42,789 bases of DNA from Fluviibacter sp041311015 (GCA_041311015.1 JBFYKG010000003.1:1-42789); one strand, 5' to 3'. Shown: positions 25,512 through 36,088, numbered from the stretch's first letter. Notes: generated from the letters alone by a model not told the origin. Numbers and translations are program-made.

Positions 25512-25781
25512 ATGAAACCCGCTCCGCGCACCCGCCTTCTGATGCTGTTCACCTGCCTGGCACTCACCGCCTGCGCTGGCCCTAAAGTACTCAGCCAGAC
25601 CGATGACAGCATCACCTTCGCGTTCCCCAGCGGCCGCCATGGCATTGACGACGTGAAGGAAGATGCCGAACTCTACTGCCGCAAACGCGGACGTAACGCC
25701 GAACTTCGCGGCGACAAATTCTGCACCGCCGACTGCCTGAGTTGCCCGCTGCAATGTCGTGCCACCTTCGTGTGCCGCTAA
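25512..25781 (+). CDS. Small cysteine-rich lipoprotein of unknown function
   Basis: 89 residues. The N-terminus KPAPRTRLLMLFTCLALTAC is a lipoprotein signal with lipobox LTAC, lipidated Cys21. The mature protein has six cysteines in its last 37 residues, beginning AELYCRKRG and including CTADCLSC and QCRATFVC, which suggests three disulfides or a metal site. I do not recognise a named family. The ATG at 25512 is chosen because it starts the signal; a TTG at 25494 is upstream. The ABC-F gene begins 18 bases after its stop, so the two may share a transcript. Confidence 0.75.
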   Translation: MKPAPRTRLLMLFTCLALTACAGPKVLSQTDDSITFAFPSGRHGIDDVKEDAELYCRKRGRNAELRGDKFCTADCLSCPLQCRATFVCR

Positions 25782-25799
25782 GACACAACCCCGCATCGA

Positions 25800-27740
25800 A
25801 TGATCACCCTGAAGAACATCACCCTGCGCCGTGGCGCACGGGTCCTGCTTGACGACGCCTCCTGCGTCATCAACCCCGGTGAACGCGTCGGTCTGGTCGG
25901 CCGTAATGGTGCCGGCAAATCCACGCTCTTTGCACTGCTCAATGGCACCCTGCACGAAGACCGGGGTGACTTTGTCATCCCCACACAATGGCGCATGGCG
26001 CAGGTTGCGCAGGACATGCCGGAGACCGATGACAGTGCCACACGCTTTGTGATCGAAGGTGATACCCGGCTCGTCGAAGCCGAAGCCGAAGTCACTGCTG
26101 CCGAGGCCAGCGGTGATGGCGAGCGTATGGCCTACGCTTATACGCACCTGAACGATGTCGGTGCCCACGATGCACAAGCCCGCGCCCAGGCCTTGATCCT
26201 GGGGCTGGGTTTCAAGCCAGGCGAACTCGACAAACCCGTCAGGAGCTTTTCCGGCGGATGGCGCATGCGCCTCCAACTGGCGCGTGCACTGATGTGCCCA
26301 TCGGATCTGCTGCTGCTCGACGAACCGACCAACCACCTGGATATGGACGCGCTGGTCTGGCTGGAAGCCTGGCTCAAGCGCTACCCCGGCACGCTGATCG
26401 TGATCAGCCACGACCGCGAGTTTCTTGACGCCATCACGAATGTCACGATCCATATCGACCACGGCAAACTCGTGCGCTACGGTGGCAACTACAGTGCCTT
26501 TGAAGATCTGCGTGCCGAACAGCTGGCCATTCAGCAGGCCTCCTTCGCCAAACAACAGGAAAAGATTGCCCACCTGCAATCTTTCATCAACCGTTTCAAG
26601 GCCAAAGCCAGCAAGGCCAAACAGGCGCAGAGCCGGGTCAAGGCCCTGGAACGCATGGAAAAGATTGCACCGGTGCTGGCCGATGCCGAGTTCAGCTTCG
26701 AATTCGAGGAGCCCGGCGCGCTCCCCAACCCCATGCTGGCTATGGAAGACGCCGCGTTTGGTTACCCGCCCCCGGCCGATGCCGCAGCCGGCTCACCGCC
26801 CACGCTGATCGTGCAACACGTTAACCGCTCGGTGTTAGCGGGTCAGCGTATCGGCATTCTGGGCGCCAACGGCCAGGGTAAATCAACCCTGGTCAAAACC
26901 ATTGCCCAGGACCTGCAAGTCCAAAGCGGCACTGTCACCGAGGGCCGTGGGCTAACCATTGGCTATTTCGCCCAGCAGGAACTGGATGTGCTGTCAGCTG
27001 ACAGCACCCCGCTGGAACACATGATCCGGCTGGCCAAAGATGTACTGGCCAAAGGCGTCACGGGTCGCGATACCCGTCAGCAAAGTCTGCGGACCTACCT
27101 GGGCACCTTCAACTTCTCGGGTGATCAGGTCATGCAAGCGGTAGGGACCATGAGCGGTGGCGAAAAGGCACGTCTGGTCCTGGCGATGATTGTCTGGTTG
27201 CGCCCTAACCTGCTGTTGCTCGATGAACCCACTAACCATCTGGATCTAGCCACACGAGAAGCCTTGTCGGTTGCACTGAACGAATTCGAAGGCACGGTCA
27301 TGCTCGTCAGTCACGATCGCGCCCTGTTGCGTGCCGTCTGCGACAGCTTCTGGTTAGTCGCCAACGGTAGCGTGAGCGATTTCGACGGTGACCTGGACGA
27401 TTACCAGCAATACCTGCTCGATGAAGCACGCCGTCAGCGAGACGCGGCGGCAGCACCTAAAGCGGTCCGGACATCCATCGCACCGCCCCCGTCCGCGACC
27501 AAGGCGAAACCGGCTTCACGGCAGCTCAAGGCCCTGCAAAAAGATCTGGAAAAAATCGATCAGCGGATTCCGCAGTTGCAATCTGAGAAATCTGCGCTGG
27601 AAAGCGCGCTGGCCGCCACCAACGACCCGGCCACACTCACGTCAACTGGCAGTAAACTGCACGCTGTGCAAGACGAACTGGATGCGCTGGAAGGCCGCTG
27701 GCTGGAACTCTCGGAAGCAATCGAAGCCTGTCAGGGCTGA
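25800..27740 (+). CDS. yheS: ABC-F family ATPase, YheS type
   Basis: 646 residues, two ABC domains in one chain and no membrane segments. The first has Walker A GRNGAGKST (34-42), FSGGWRMRLQLARAL and LLLLDEPTNHLD; the second has GANGQGKST, MSGGEKARLVLAM and again LLLLDEPTNHLD. Between them lies the helical linker rich in Lys/Gln (FINRFKAKASKAKQAQSRVKALERM-type) that reaches into the ribosome in ABC-F proteins. A coiled-coil C-terminus follows. It most resembles E. coli YheS, a ribosome-associated translation factor. The start is the ATG at 25800 and fits the family. Confidence 0.92.
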   Translation: MITLKNITLRRGARVLLDDASCVINPGERVGLVGRNGAGKSTLFALLNGTLHEDRGDFVIPTQWRMAQVAQDMPETDDSATRFVIEGDTRLVEAEAEVTAAEASGDGERMAYAYTHLNDVGAHDAQARAQALILGLGFKPGELDKPVRSFSGGWRMRLQLARALMCPSDLLLLDEPTNHLDMDALVWLEAWLKRYPGTLIVISHDREFLDAITNVTIHIDHGKLVRYGGNYSAFEDLRAEQLAIQQASFAKQQEKIAHLQSFINRFKAKASKAKQAQSRVKALERMEKIAPVLADAEFSFEFEEPGALPNPMLAMEDAAFGYPPPADAAAGSPPTLIVQHVNRSVLAGQRIGILGANGQGKSTLVKTIAQDLQVQSGTVTEGRGLTIGYFAQQELDVLSADSTPLEHMIRLAKDVLAKGVTGRDTRQQSLRTYLGTFNFSGDQVMQAVGTMSGGEKARLVLAMIVWLRPNLLLLDEPTNHLDLATREALSVALNEFEGTVMLVSHDRALLRAVCDSFWLVANGSVSDFDGDLDDYQQYLLDEARRQRDAAAAPKAVRTSIAPPPSATKAKPASRQLKALQKDLEKIDQRIPQLQSEKSALESALAATNDPATLTSTGSKLHAVQDELDALEGRWLELSEAIEACQG

Positions 27741-27768
27741 GCTGCTAACACTTCACCACAAAGAACGT

Positions 27769-29058
27769 ATGGATCCGATCATTGTTGTTGCTGCACTGGT
27801 TGCCATTCTGGCCGCCGTCGCGGGTTACCTGGCTGGTGCCCTCGGTGGCCGTGCCCGCGCAACCGCCGCAGAAACCCGCGCCGAGCGCTTGCCGCTGGTC
27901 GAAGGCCGCCTGCAAGAGGCCGAGCAACAACTGGGTATTCTCAACACCCAGATCGCCACGCTCACCACACAACTGACGCAGGAGCGCAGCCAGAACGCTG
28001 AAAAGATCGCTCTGCTGCAGAGCGCCCGCGACGAACTGACCCACCAGTTCAAGAATCTGGCCAACGATATTCTGGAAGAAAAATCGAAGCGCTTCAGCGA
28101 ACAGAATCAGCAGAGCCTCGGGCAACTGCTTGAACCGCTCAAGACCCGGTTGCAGGAGTTCCAGGGCAAGGTCGAGCAGGTCTATGTGCAGGAAGGTAAG
28201 GACCGTAGCGCACTGGCCGAACAGGTACGTCAGCTCATGGAGCTGAATAAGACGGTGAGCCAGGAAGCGAACAATCTCACCAAGGCACTCAAAGGTTCCA
28301 ACAAGACCCAGGGCAATTGGGGCGAACTGATTCTGGAGCGGGTGCTTGAAACGGCCGGCCTACGCAAGGGTGAAGAGTACGACGTGCAGGAAAGCCACAC
28401 CACCGGCGACGGCAAACGTTTGCAACCGGATGTGGTGCTGCACCTACCGGAGGACCGGCACCTGGTCATCGATGCCAAAGCCACGCTGGTCGCCTACGAA
28501 GACTATGCCAACGCCGAAGACGAGAAACACCGCGAGGCCGCGCTCAAGCGCCACCTCGACGCCGTACGCACCCACATCAAGGGCCTCTCGGATAAGAACT
28601 ATCAGGACCTCTATGGCCTGAAGTCGCTTGATTTCGTGCTGATGTTCATCCCCATCGAACCGGCGTTCATGTTGGCGGTAACCCATGACCGTGAACTGTT
28701 TATGGATGCGTGGAACAAGAATGTGTTGCTGGTCAGTCCGTCCACCCTGCTCTTCGTCGTACGCACGGTTGCCAGCCTCTGGCGGCAGGAAGCGCAGAAC
28801 CGCAACGCGCAGGACATCGCCAAACGCGGCGCCGAGCTCTACGACAAACTGGCTGGCTTTGTAGAGGACATGGAGTCTCTGGGCAATCGGCTAAGCCAGG
28901 CACAGAAAGATTACGACGGTGCCATCAACAAACTCTCGACCGGCAAAGGCAACGTGATCCGTCAGGCCGAGATGCTCAAGAAGCTGGGCGTCAAACCCAA
29001 CAAGTCGCTTCCCGCCGGCATCGTCGACAGCGCACTCGATGCCGCCGACATGGAATAG
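27769..29058 (+). CDS. rmuC: DNA recombination protein RmuC
   Basis: 429 residues. An N-terminal membrane segment (residues 4-24) is followed by a long coiled coil to about residue 170 and the RmuC domain: GNWGELILERVLETAGLRKGEEYDVQ, LVIDAKATLVAYEDY, FVLMFIPIEPAFMLA and the NVLLVSPSTLLFVVRTVASLWRQE block. The domain resembles restriction-type endonucleases and limits inversions at short repeats in E. coli. The open frame extends 127 codons upstream inside the ABC-F gene, but that part is a shadow; the ATG at 27769 begins the membrane anchor. It starts 28 bases after the ABC-F stop and is probably co-transcribed. Confidence 0.93.
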   Translation: MDPIIVVAALVAILAAVAGYLAGALGGRARATAAETRAERLPLVEGRLQEAEQQLGILNTQIATLTTQLTQERSQNAEKIALLQSARDELTHQFKNLANDILEEKSKRFSEQNQQSLGQLLEPLKTRLQEFQGKVEQVYVQEGKDRSALAEQVRQLMELNKTVSQEANNLTKALKGSNKTQGNWGELILERVLETAGLRKGEEYDVQESHTTGDGKRLQPDVVLHLPEDRHLVIDAKATLVAYEDYANAEDEKHREAALKRHLDAVRTHIKGLSDKNYQDLYGLKSLDFVLMFIPIEPAFMLAVTHDRELFMDAWNKNVLLVSPSTLLFVVRTVASLWRQEAQNRNAQDIAKRGAELYDKLAGFVEDMESLGNRLSQAQKDYDGAINKLSTGKGNVIRQAEMLKKLGVKPNKSLPAGIVDSALDAADME

Positions 29059-29087
29059 GGGCGTCAGTACGTCCAAGTGCAGTTTTA

Positions 29088-29101
29088 TTGATCCAGATCA
29101 A
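29088..29101. promoter_or_regulatory. Perfect FNR/ANR-type box upstream of the NPD flavoprotein gene
   Basis: TTGATCCAGATCAA matches the FNR consensus TTGAT-N4-ATCAA at all ten fixed bases. It is in the 120-base gap between rmuC and the flavoprotein gene, 80 bases before the ATG at 29182. AATAAA (29115-29120) downstream could be a -10. Control by an oxygen-sensing FNR/ANR/DNR regulator is inferred; CRP-family relatives can bind similar sites. Confidence 0.7.
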
Positions 29102-29181
29102 ATAATTAGCCGTCAATAAACCGGACGCACCGCAGCATATCGGGCATGATCGGGGCACTTTTCAACGCCCTGAGACACCCT

Positions 29182-30420
29182 ATGGCCCACGCCCACGCTG
29201 TTTCGCACGACCCGATGCCGCACATCCTGCCCACGCTGCAACCCCTGTTGCAACAGGGCGGCCTGAAGCCGCTCGCAATGGGCGGGCGCACCCTGCTCCC
29301 GATCGTACAGGGGGGCATGGGCGTTGGCGTATCCGCTCACTCGCTGGCAGGCACGGTGGCTGCCTGCGGCGGTGTGGGCACCATTGCCTCGGTCGATCTG
29401 CGTCACCTGCATCGCGATCTGGCCGAGCAGACCCGCAAGGTCCGTGGCGAAGAAGGCAAGCGGCTCATCGATGCCGCCAACCAGGAAGCGCTGAAACGCG
29501 AGATCCGGGTCGCGAAAGAGCTGGCCCAGGGCCGCGGCATGATTGCCGTTAACGTGATGAAGGCGCTCTCGGCCTACCAGAGCTATGTCACCACGGCCTT
29601 ACACGCCGGCGCTGACGCACTCGTGGTCGGAGCCGGCCTGCCGCTCGATCTGCCGGATCTGGCCGCTGATTTTCCGGAAGTGGCCTTGATTCCGATCCTG
29701 TCGGATGCGCGCGGCGTAAAAATCATCATGAAGAAGTGGGCGCGGGCAAATCGCCTGCCCGCAGCGATTGTGCTGGAGCATCCCGGTTATGCCGGTGGTC
29801 ACCTGGGCGCCGCCTCGGTCAGCGACCTGCACGACACCCGCTTCGATTTCGACACCGTCATTCCGGAAACCCTTGCCGTCCTTCGCGAATTTGGCGTTGA
29901 AGACAGCGTGCCCATCATTGCTGCCGGCGGCATCCGTTCCTACGAGGACATCCGTCGCATGCAATCGCTCGGCGCTGCCGCTGCACAACTCGGTACCGCC
30001 TTTGCCGTGACTGCCGAGGGCGATGCCAGCCCGGCCTTCAAGGAAATCCTGGCCGGCGCCCGTGAAGAAGACATGGTGGAATTTGTCAGCGTCGCTGGCC
30101 TGCCCGCCCGCGCCGTCAAAACACCGTGGCTGGCCCACTACCTGGAAAAGGTTGAAAAACTCCAGGCGCGCGCCAAAGAAAAGGCTCAATGCATCAAATC
30201 CTTTGACTGCCTGGCCCACTGTGGATTGCGCGATGGAAACGGCAAGGTCGGCCAGTTCTGTATTGATCATCAGCTCACGCTCGCCTACAAGGGCGAAGGC
30301 GCCAAGGGGTTGTTCTTCCGCGGTGTCGGCGACCTGCCCTTCGGCAAGCAGATCCGCAGCGTTAAAGATCTGATGAGTGCGCTGCTGATGGCGAACGCTA
30401 CGATCTGTCCGCAGAACTAA
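29182..30420 (+). CDS. NPD/nitronate monooxygenase-family flavoprotein, FabX-like, with four C-terminal cysteines
   Basis: 412 residues from the ATG at 29182. It is a TIM-barrel FMN enzyme of the 2-nitropropane dioxygenase superfamily: PIVQGGMGVGVSAH at the N-terminus, PGYAGGHLGAAS with the catalytic-type histidine, IIAAGGIRSYEDI and LGTAFAVTAEG (FMN phosphate). Near the C-terminus four cysteines are spaced C-x5-C-x3-C-x12-C, then GLFFRGVG. A similar cysteine set and tail occur in Helicobacter FabX, which uses FMN and a 4Fe-4S cluster to introduce the double bond for unsaturated fatty acids. Function here is not proven; nitronate oxidation is the alternative. Other ATGs at 29146 and 29215 are possible, and none has a strong ribosome site. 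A perfect FNR-type box lies upstream. Confidence 0.88.
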   Translation: MAHAHAVSHDPMPHILPTLQPLLQQGGLKPLAMGGRTLLPIVQGGMGVGVSAHSLAGTVAACGGVGTIASVDLRHLHRDLAEQTRKVRGEEGKRLIDAANQEALKREIRVAKELAQGRGMIAVNVMKALSAYQSYVTTALHAGADALVVGAGLPLDLPDLAADFPEVALIPILSDARGVKIIMKKWARANRLPAAIVLEHPGYAGGHLGAASVSDLHDTRFDFDTVIPETLAVLREFGVEDSVPIIAAGGIRSYEDIRRMQSLGAAAAQLGTAFAVTAEGDASPAFKEILAGAREEDMVEFVSVAGLPARAVKTPWLAHYLEKVEKLQARAKEKAQCIKSFDCLAHCGLRDGNGKVGQFCIDHQLTLAYKGEGAKGLFFRGVGDLPFGKQIRSVKDLMSALLMANATICPQN

Positions 30421-30661
30421 AGAACCCCAACTTCTCTTCACGCGGCAATTGCTTCAAGGCCCATTCGGCCTTGGAGGCCGCTGAACGATCGGCATATTCG
30501 GCTTGTGCTACTACGCGTACCGGCGGATTGGCCCGTGTGTAACGCGCGCCTTTACCGGATTGATGCGCAGAAAAGCGCGCTTCAATATCGGTGGTAATAC
30601 CGGCGTAATAGCTACCGTTAGCGCATTCGAGCAGATAGAGGTACCAGATCGGGTGTGACAT
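30398..30661 (-). CDS. GIY-YIG nuclease superfamily protein, YhbQ type
   Basis: 87 residues, one minimal GIY-YIG domain. WYLYLLECANGSYYAGITTD is the degenerate GIY...YIG strand pair, followed by the conserved Arg in IEARFSAHQSGKGARYT and the metal-binding Glu in KAEWALKQL. These stand-alone domains are annotated as endonucleases; the biological role in most bacteria is unsettled. The ATG at 30661 starts the family core; six codons upstream are unlikely. The 3' end overlaps the flavoprotein gene tail to tail by 23 bases, and the start is 35 bases from the divergent methyltransferase gene. Confidence 0.9.
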   Translation of the reverse strand: MSHPIWYLYLLECANGSYYAGITTDIEARFSAHQSGKGARYTRANPPVRVVAQAEYADRSAASKAEWALKQLPREEKLGFFSSADRS

Positions 30662-30696
30662 GATGCGGGAGCATAACAAGTTGCCTACAATGCCGC

Positions 30697-31860
30697 ATGC
30701 CCGAGCAAGCCGCTTCCCTCATCCACTGGCAGGAAAATGGCCAGCCCCGTCACGCGCGCTGGCGCTCTGAGGCCGGTCTGCCCGCACCTGAACAGGTTAT
30801 CGTGGCCGATGACACCCTATCAGCCGATGCAGCTTTCCGGCTGATCCAGGCAGGCACGGCCATTCTCTGGCGCGGCGACTACCCCAATGCCCGCCATCTC
30901 CTGCAGGCACTAACCCGCCGCGTTGACCGCCCCCCCAGAAACCCGCCACCCGCTACCCAATCTGCCCTGGAGGCCTTCGAACAGCACCGCGCTGCCCAGG
31001 GCCGTCGGGCCACCCTGCTGGGCCGTCTGCTGATCCCGCTGACCGCCGACTTCCGAATTCCGCTGCGCCGTGGCCAGGAAGTGAGGGACGCCTGCATCGC
31101 GGCGCTGGGCGAACCCCAAGCGGATGCCGCTGATGCCGTCATCAGCCTGCGCGGCCTGCTGGCCCTGGTCAGCGCCTGGGAGTGGCGTAAGAAAGGCGCT
31201 TTTGTCCCTGCACTCGACGCAAACATTCACCCGCACTTTGGTGTGTTTTCCCCGGTACGTGGCGAATACGTTGATCTGGTTGCCCAGGCGCCCTTGCCGC
31301 AACCCTGTGATCTTGCCTACGACATCGGCGTCGGCTCGGGCGTTCTGAGCGCCGTACTCGCCAAGCGCGGCATCCCACAGGTCATCGCAACGGATACGGA
31401 CCCAAGGGCGCTGGCCTGTGCCACCGACAATCTGCAGTCTCTGGGTTACGACCCACAGGTGCAGCTGCTTCAAGCTGACCTGTTTCCGCCCCGCGCCGAG
31501 ATAGCGCAACCGGCCGACCTGATCCTGTGCAACCCACCCTGGCTGCCGGCAGAGCCCACCTCCCCGATTGAAGCGGCCGTTTATGACCCCGACTCCCGTA
31601 TGTTGCGGGCCTACCTTGCAGGTGTAGCCCAACATCTCTCGGCAACCGGCGAAGCTTGGCTGGTGTTATCGGATATTGCCGAACACCTGGGCCTTCGGAG
31701 CCGCGAGCAATTGCTCGAGTGGATCTCGGACGCCGGTCTGGTCGTTGCGGGCCGTCTGGACACACGCCCACACCATCCCAAAACGCGAAATAACACTGAC
31801 GCGCTGCACAAAGCCCGCTCCCGTGAAATCACGTCGCTCTGGCGCCTAAAAAAGCGCTGA
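30697..31860 (+). CDS. Class I SAM-dependent methyltransferase, HemK/N5-glutamine-like, uncharacterised
   Basis: 387 residues. The C-terminal half is a Rossmann methyltransferase: motif I DIGVGSG (209-215), an ATDTDPRALACA acidic motif and NPPW (279-282), the motif found in enzymes that methylate amide or amino nitrogens (Gln in release factors, adenine, rRNA guanine). The N-terminal ~190 residues form a separate helical domain that could select the substrate. I do not recognise a named member. The ATG at 30697 has no ribosome site, and a TACAAT -10-like element ends six bases before it, so the mRNA could be leaderless. It is not obviously tied to its neighbours. Confidence 0.8.
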   Translation: MPEQAASLIHWQENGQPRHARWRSEAGLPAPEQVIVADDTLSADAAFRLIQAGTAILWRGDYPNARHLLQALTRRVDRPPRNPPPATQSALEAFEQHRAAQGRRATLLGRLLIPLTADFRIPLRRGQEVRDACIAALGEPQADAADAVISLRGLLALVSAWEWRKKGAFVPALDANIHPHFGVFSPVRGEYVDLVAQAPLPQPCDLAYDIGVGSGVLSAVLAKRGIPQVIATDTDPRALACATDNLQSLGYDPQVQLLQADLFPPRAEIAQPADLILCNPPWLPAEPTSPIEAAVYDPDSRMLRAYLAGVAQHLSATGEAWLVLSDIAEHLGLRSREQLLEWISDAGLVVAGRLDTRPHHPKTRNNTDALHKARSREITSLWRLKKR

Positions 31861-31888
31861 AAATTAGGTCGAAACAGGACCTGAAGCA

Positions 31889-31917
31889 TTGACGCACGGG
31901 GCTCCGGTGCGGATACT
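31889..31917 (+). promoter_or_regulatory. Sigma-70-type promoter for icd
   Basis: TTGACG (31889-31894), exactly 17 bases, GATACT (31912-31917). This is a good housekeeping promoter match, about 85 bases before the icd ATG. The predicted leader is about 80 bases and contains the hairpin at 31952-31968. Confidence 0.65.
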
Positions 31918-31951
31918 CATAGTTTCGCCGAATTAACCTGACGGCAGCCGA

Positions 31952-31994
31952 GGCTCGCATAACGAGCCCTTTATAACGATTACTTGAATTCAAG
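31952..31994 (+). promoter_or_regulatory. icd leader: hairpin and palindrome at the ribosome site
   Basis: GGCTCG (31952-31957) and CGAGCC (31963-31968) form a 6-base stem with loop CATAA. Further on, CTTGAATTCAAG (31983-31994) is a perfect palindrome whose right end runs into the ribosome site AAGGGG before the ATG at 32003. Either could affect translation or bind a regulator; no factor is recognised. Confidence 0.35.
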
Positions 31995-32002
31995 GGGACA
32001 CC

Positions 32003-34237
<2,235 letters not shown>

Positions 34238-34257
34238 GCGGCTACCGGGCTTTCACT

Positions 34258-34285
34258 AAAACCCACCGCTTGCGGTGGGTTTTTT
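34258..34285 (+). terminator. Rho-independent terminator of icd
   Basis: AAAACCCACCG, loop CTTG, CGGTGGGTTTTTT: an 11-base perfect stem ending in six T. It begins 21 bases after the icd stop and ends 20 bases before the next gene. Confidence 0.93.
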
Positions 34286-34305
34286 CTTATCAAGGCAAAT
34301 TAGAC

Positions 34306-34917
34306 ATGAGCAATCTGAACCCCGACTTCTGGCAGGAACGGTTCGAGTCCGGCCAAACTGGCTGGGATCGCGGCGCCCCCAACCCGCAGCTCATGCACTG
34401 GCTTGATACCGGCACGCTCACGCCGTGTCGCATTGCTGTTCCCGGCTGCGGGAGAGGCTGGGAGGTGGCAGAGCTTGCACAACGTGGCTTTGAAGTCACC
34501 GGGCTCGATTACACCGACGCCGCTATTCGGGAGGCTCAGGCCAACCTTGGTCAGATGGGGCTTACTGCCAACATCATCAAAGCAGACGTTCTAAGCTATT
34601 CCCCGGACCAACCCTATGACGCCGTCTACGAGCAAACCTGTCTGTGTGCGATCGATCCAGATCACTGGATTGACTACGCCGAGCAGTTATCGCGCTGGAT
34701 CAGGCCCGGCGGGCACCTCTACGCACTCTTCATGCAAGCCAACCGACCCGGCGCCCAGGAGGGGCTGAAGGAAGGACCACCCTTCCATTGCGACATCAAC
34801 GCCATGCACGCACTCTTTAACAGACGCGCCTGGATATGGCCGGAATCGTTACCGACGGCTGTCAAACACCCGAATGGACTCTTCGAACTGGCGATACGAC
34901 TGGAGCGTAAACCCTGA
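34306..34917 (+). CDS. TPMT-family SAM methyltransferase
   Basis: 203 residues. FWQERFESGQTGWDRG (8-23) is the signature N-terminus of bacterial thiopurine S-methyltransferases. Motif I is VPGCGRGWEV, followed by VTGLDYT and the YEQTCLCAID segment. These soluble enzymes methylate sulfur, selenium, tellurium or halide acceptors; the natural substrate here is unknown. The ATG at 34306 has AAGG upstream, and it lies directly after the icd terminator, so an own promoter or read-through is needed. Its stop is immediately next to the convergent nitroreductase stop, with no gap. Confidence 0.9.
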   Translation: MSNLNPDFWQERFESGQTGWDRGAPNPQLMHWLDTGTLTPCRIAVPGCGRGWEVAELAQRGFEVTGLDYTDAAIREAQANLGQMGLTANIIKADVLSYSPDQPYDAVYEQTCLCAIDPDHWIDYAEQLSRWIRPGGHLYALFMQANRPGAQEGLKEGPPFHCDINAMHALFNRRAWIWPESLPTAVKHPNGLFELAIRLERKP

Positions 34918-35604
34918 TCAGCCAATAAAACGTACGAACTCGTCCACCTGCACACGGGTTGTCTTCAGGGTATTAACGATCGCCCGCTTGTCTTCATAAC
35001 CCAACGCCATGCCGCAGACCACCGCCTCGTTTTCAGGCAGGGCCAGGTGGCGCGCAATAATCTTGTGGAACTGGTTAAAGGCGGCCTGCGGGCAGGTTGC
35101 CAACCCATGGCCAACAGCGCTGATCATGATGTTCTCCATGAACATGCCGTAATCGAGCATACTGCCTCGCCCCATCACACGGTCGATGGTAAAGATCAAA
35201 CCGACCGGCGCATCAAAGAATCTGAAGTTTCGGGCATGCTGTTGCTGCATGCCTGCCTTGTCGTCTTTAGCCAGGCCGAGTAATCCATAGAGATCAAACC
35301 CCACCTTGCGCCGACGTCCGATAAAAGGCTCGATCCATTCCTTGGGGTAGTAATCGTATTCTTCATGGTGCTGCGCGGCCTTCTCGGGGTTGAGAAAGGC
35401 ATCCACGATCTCATCACTCAGACGCGTCTTGGCATCACCCGTCAGCACATAAACGCGCCAGGGCTGGGTATTAGTTCCCGATGGCGCACGAGACGCGACC
35501 TCCAGGATCTCCTTCACCATCAATAGATCAACGGGTGTATCCAGAAACGCCCGCACCGATCGGCGGCGGACAATGGCCTGATCGACGATCTCACTTCGCT
35601 TCAC
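34918..35604 (-). CDS. Nitroreductase family flavoprotein
   Basis: 228 residues. RRRSVRAFLDTPV and SRAPSGTNTQPWRVYVLTG are the FMN-binding N-terminal motifs, and GLATCPQAA with GMALGYED the C-terminal ones. Members reduce nitro groups, quinones or enones with NAD(P)H; the physiological substrate is open. The start is GTG at 35604, two bases after the MaoC stop, and fits the family N-terminus; the next Met is too far in. It probably shares a transcript with maoC and ubiX, and meets the TPMT gene tail to tail. Confidence 0.9.
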   Translation of the reverse strand: MKRSEIVDQAIVRRRSVRAFLDTPVDLLMVKEILEVASRAPSGTNTQPWRVYVLTGDAKTRLSDEIVDAFLNPEKAAQHHEEYDYYPKEWIEPFIGRRRKVGFDLYGLLGLAKDDKAGMQQQHARNFRFFDAPVGLIFTIDRVMGRGSMLDYGMFMENIMISAVGHGLATCPQAAFNQFHKIIARHLALPENEAVVCGMALGYEDKRAIVNTLKTTRVQVDEFVRFIG

Positions 35605-35606
35605 GA

Positions 35607-36077
35607 TCAGGCTTTCGGGGCCTCTTGTGGACGACGCGGCGCCAGCACCGTCGCCTCACCTTCGAGCACGGTATTGCCATGCACCTGACAGACTGTGTCG
35701 AGCACCACGCGGTTCTTGGCCACATCAATCGATTTCACCGTCACGATCGCCCGAACGGTCTCTCCCGGATGGACAGGTGCCTTAAATCGTAATGACTGAG
35801 ACAAATAAATGGTTCCGAGGCCGGGTAGCTTGTTACCGATACAGGCAGACACAATCCCCGCCGTCAGCAGGCCGTGTGCAATGCGACCATGAAATGTCGT
35901 ATGTTCGGCAAACTCCTGATTCAGGTGTACCGCATTCATATCACCCGAAGCGGCGGCGAACATCAGGATATCGGCCTCAGTCACCGTCTTGGCATAACTC
36001 CGACTCATGCCCACTTCCAGCTTATCTATCGTGTAGCCGATATCGTCTTCTGCAAACGTAATACTGCTTCCAGTCAT
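35607..36077 (-). CDS. MaoC-like (R)-specific enoyl-CoA hydratase
   Basis: 156 residues, one hot-dog domain. The hydratase-2 motif is visible as FAAASGDMNAVH with Asp46 and His51, followed by GRIAHGLLTAG and LRFKAPVHPGETV. Such proteins hydrate trans-2-enoyl-CoA to (R)-3-hydroxyacyl-CoA, and PhaJ members feed polyhydroxyalkanoate synthesis. The phasin gene in this window makes that role plausible, but the family has other tasks. The C-terminal 10 residues are Pro/Glu/Ala-rich. It lies 11 bases after ubiX and 2 before the nitroreductase gene. Confidence 0.88.
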   Translation of the reverse strand: MTGSSITFAEDDIGYTIDKLEVGMSRSYAKTVTEADILMFAAASGDMNAVHLNQEFAEHTTFHGRIAHGLLTAGIVSACIGNKLPGLGTIYLSQSLRFKAPVHPGETVRAIVTVKSIDVAKNRVVLDTVCQVHGNTVLEGEATVLAPRRPQEAPKA

Positions 36078-36088
36078 TCTAAAACCTC

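Noticed and set aside
25488..26579. 363-codon frame on the - strand opposite the ABC-F gene
   Set aside because: Shadow of the well-conserved ABC-F reading frame; no recognisable motif, no ribosome site.
27388..27768. Upstream extension of the rmuC frame
   Set aside because: It overlaps the conserved ABC-F coding sequence in another frame and reads as Arg/Pro/Ser-rich nonsense before the true membrane-anchor start.
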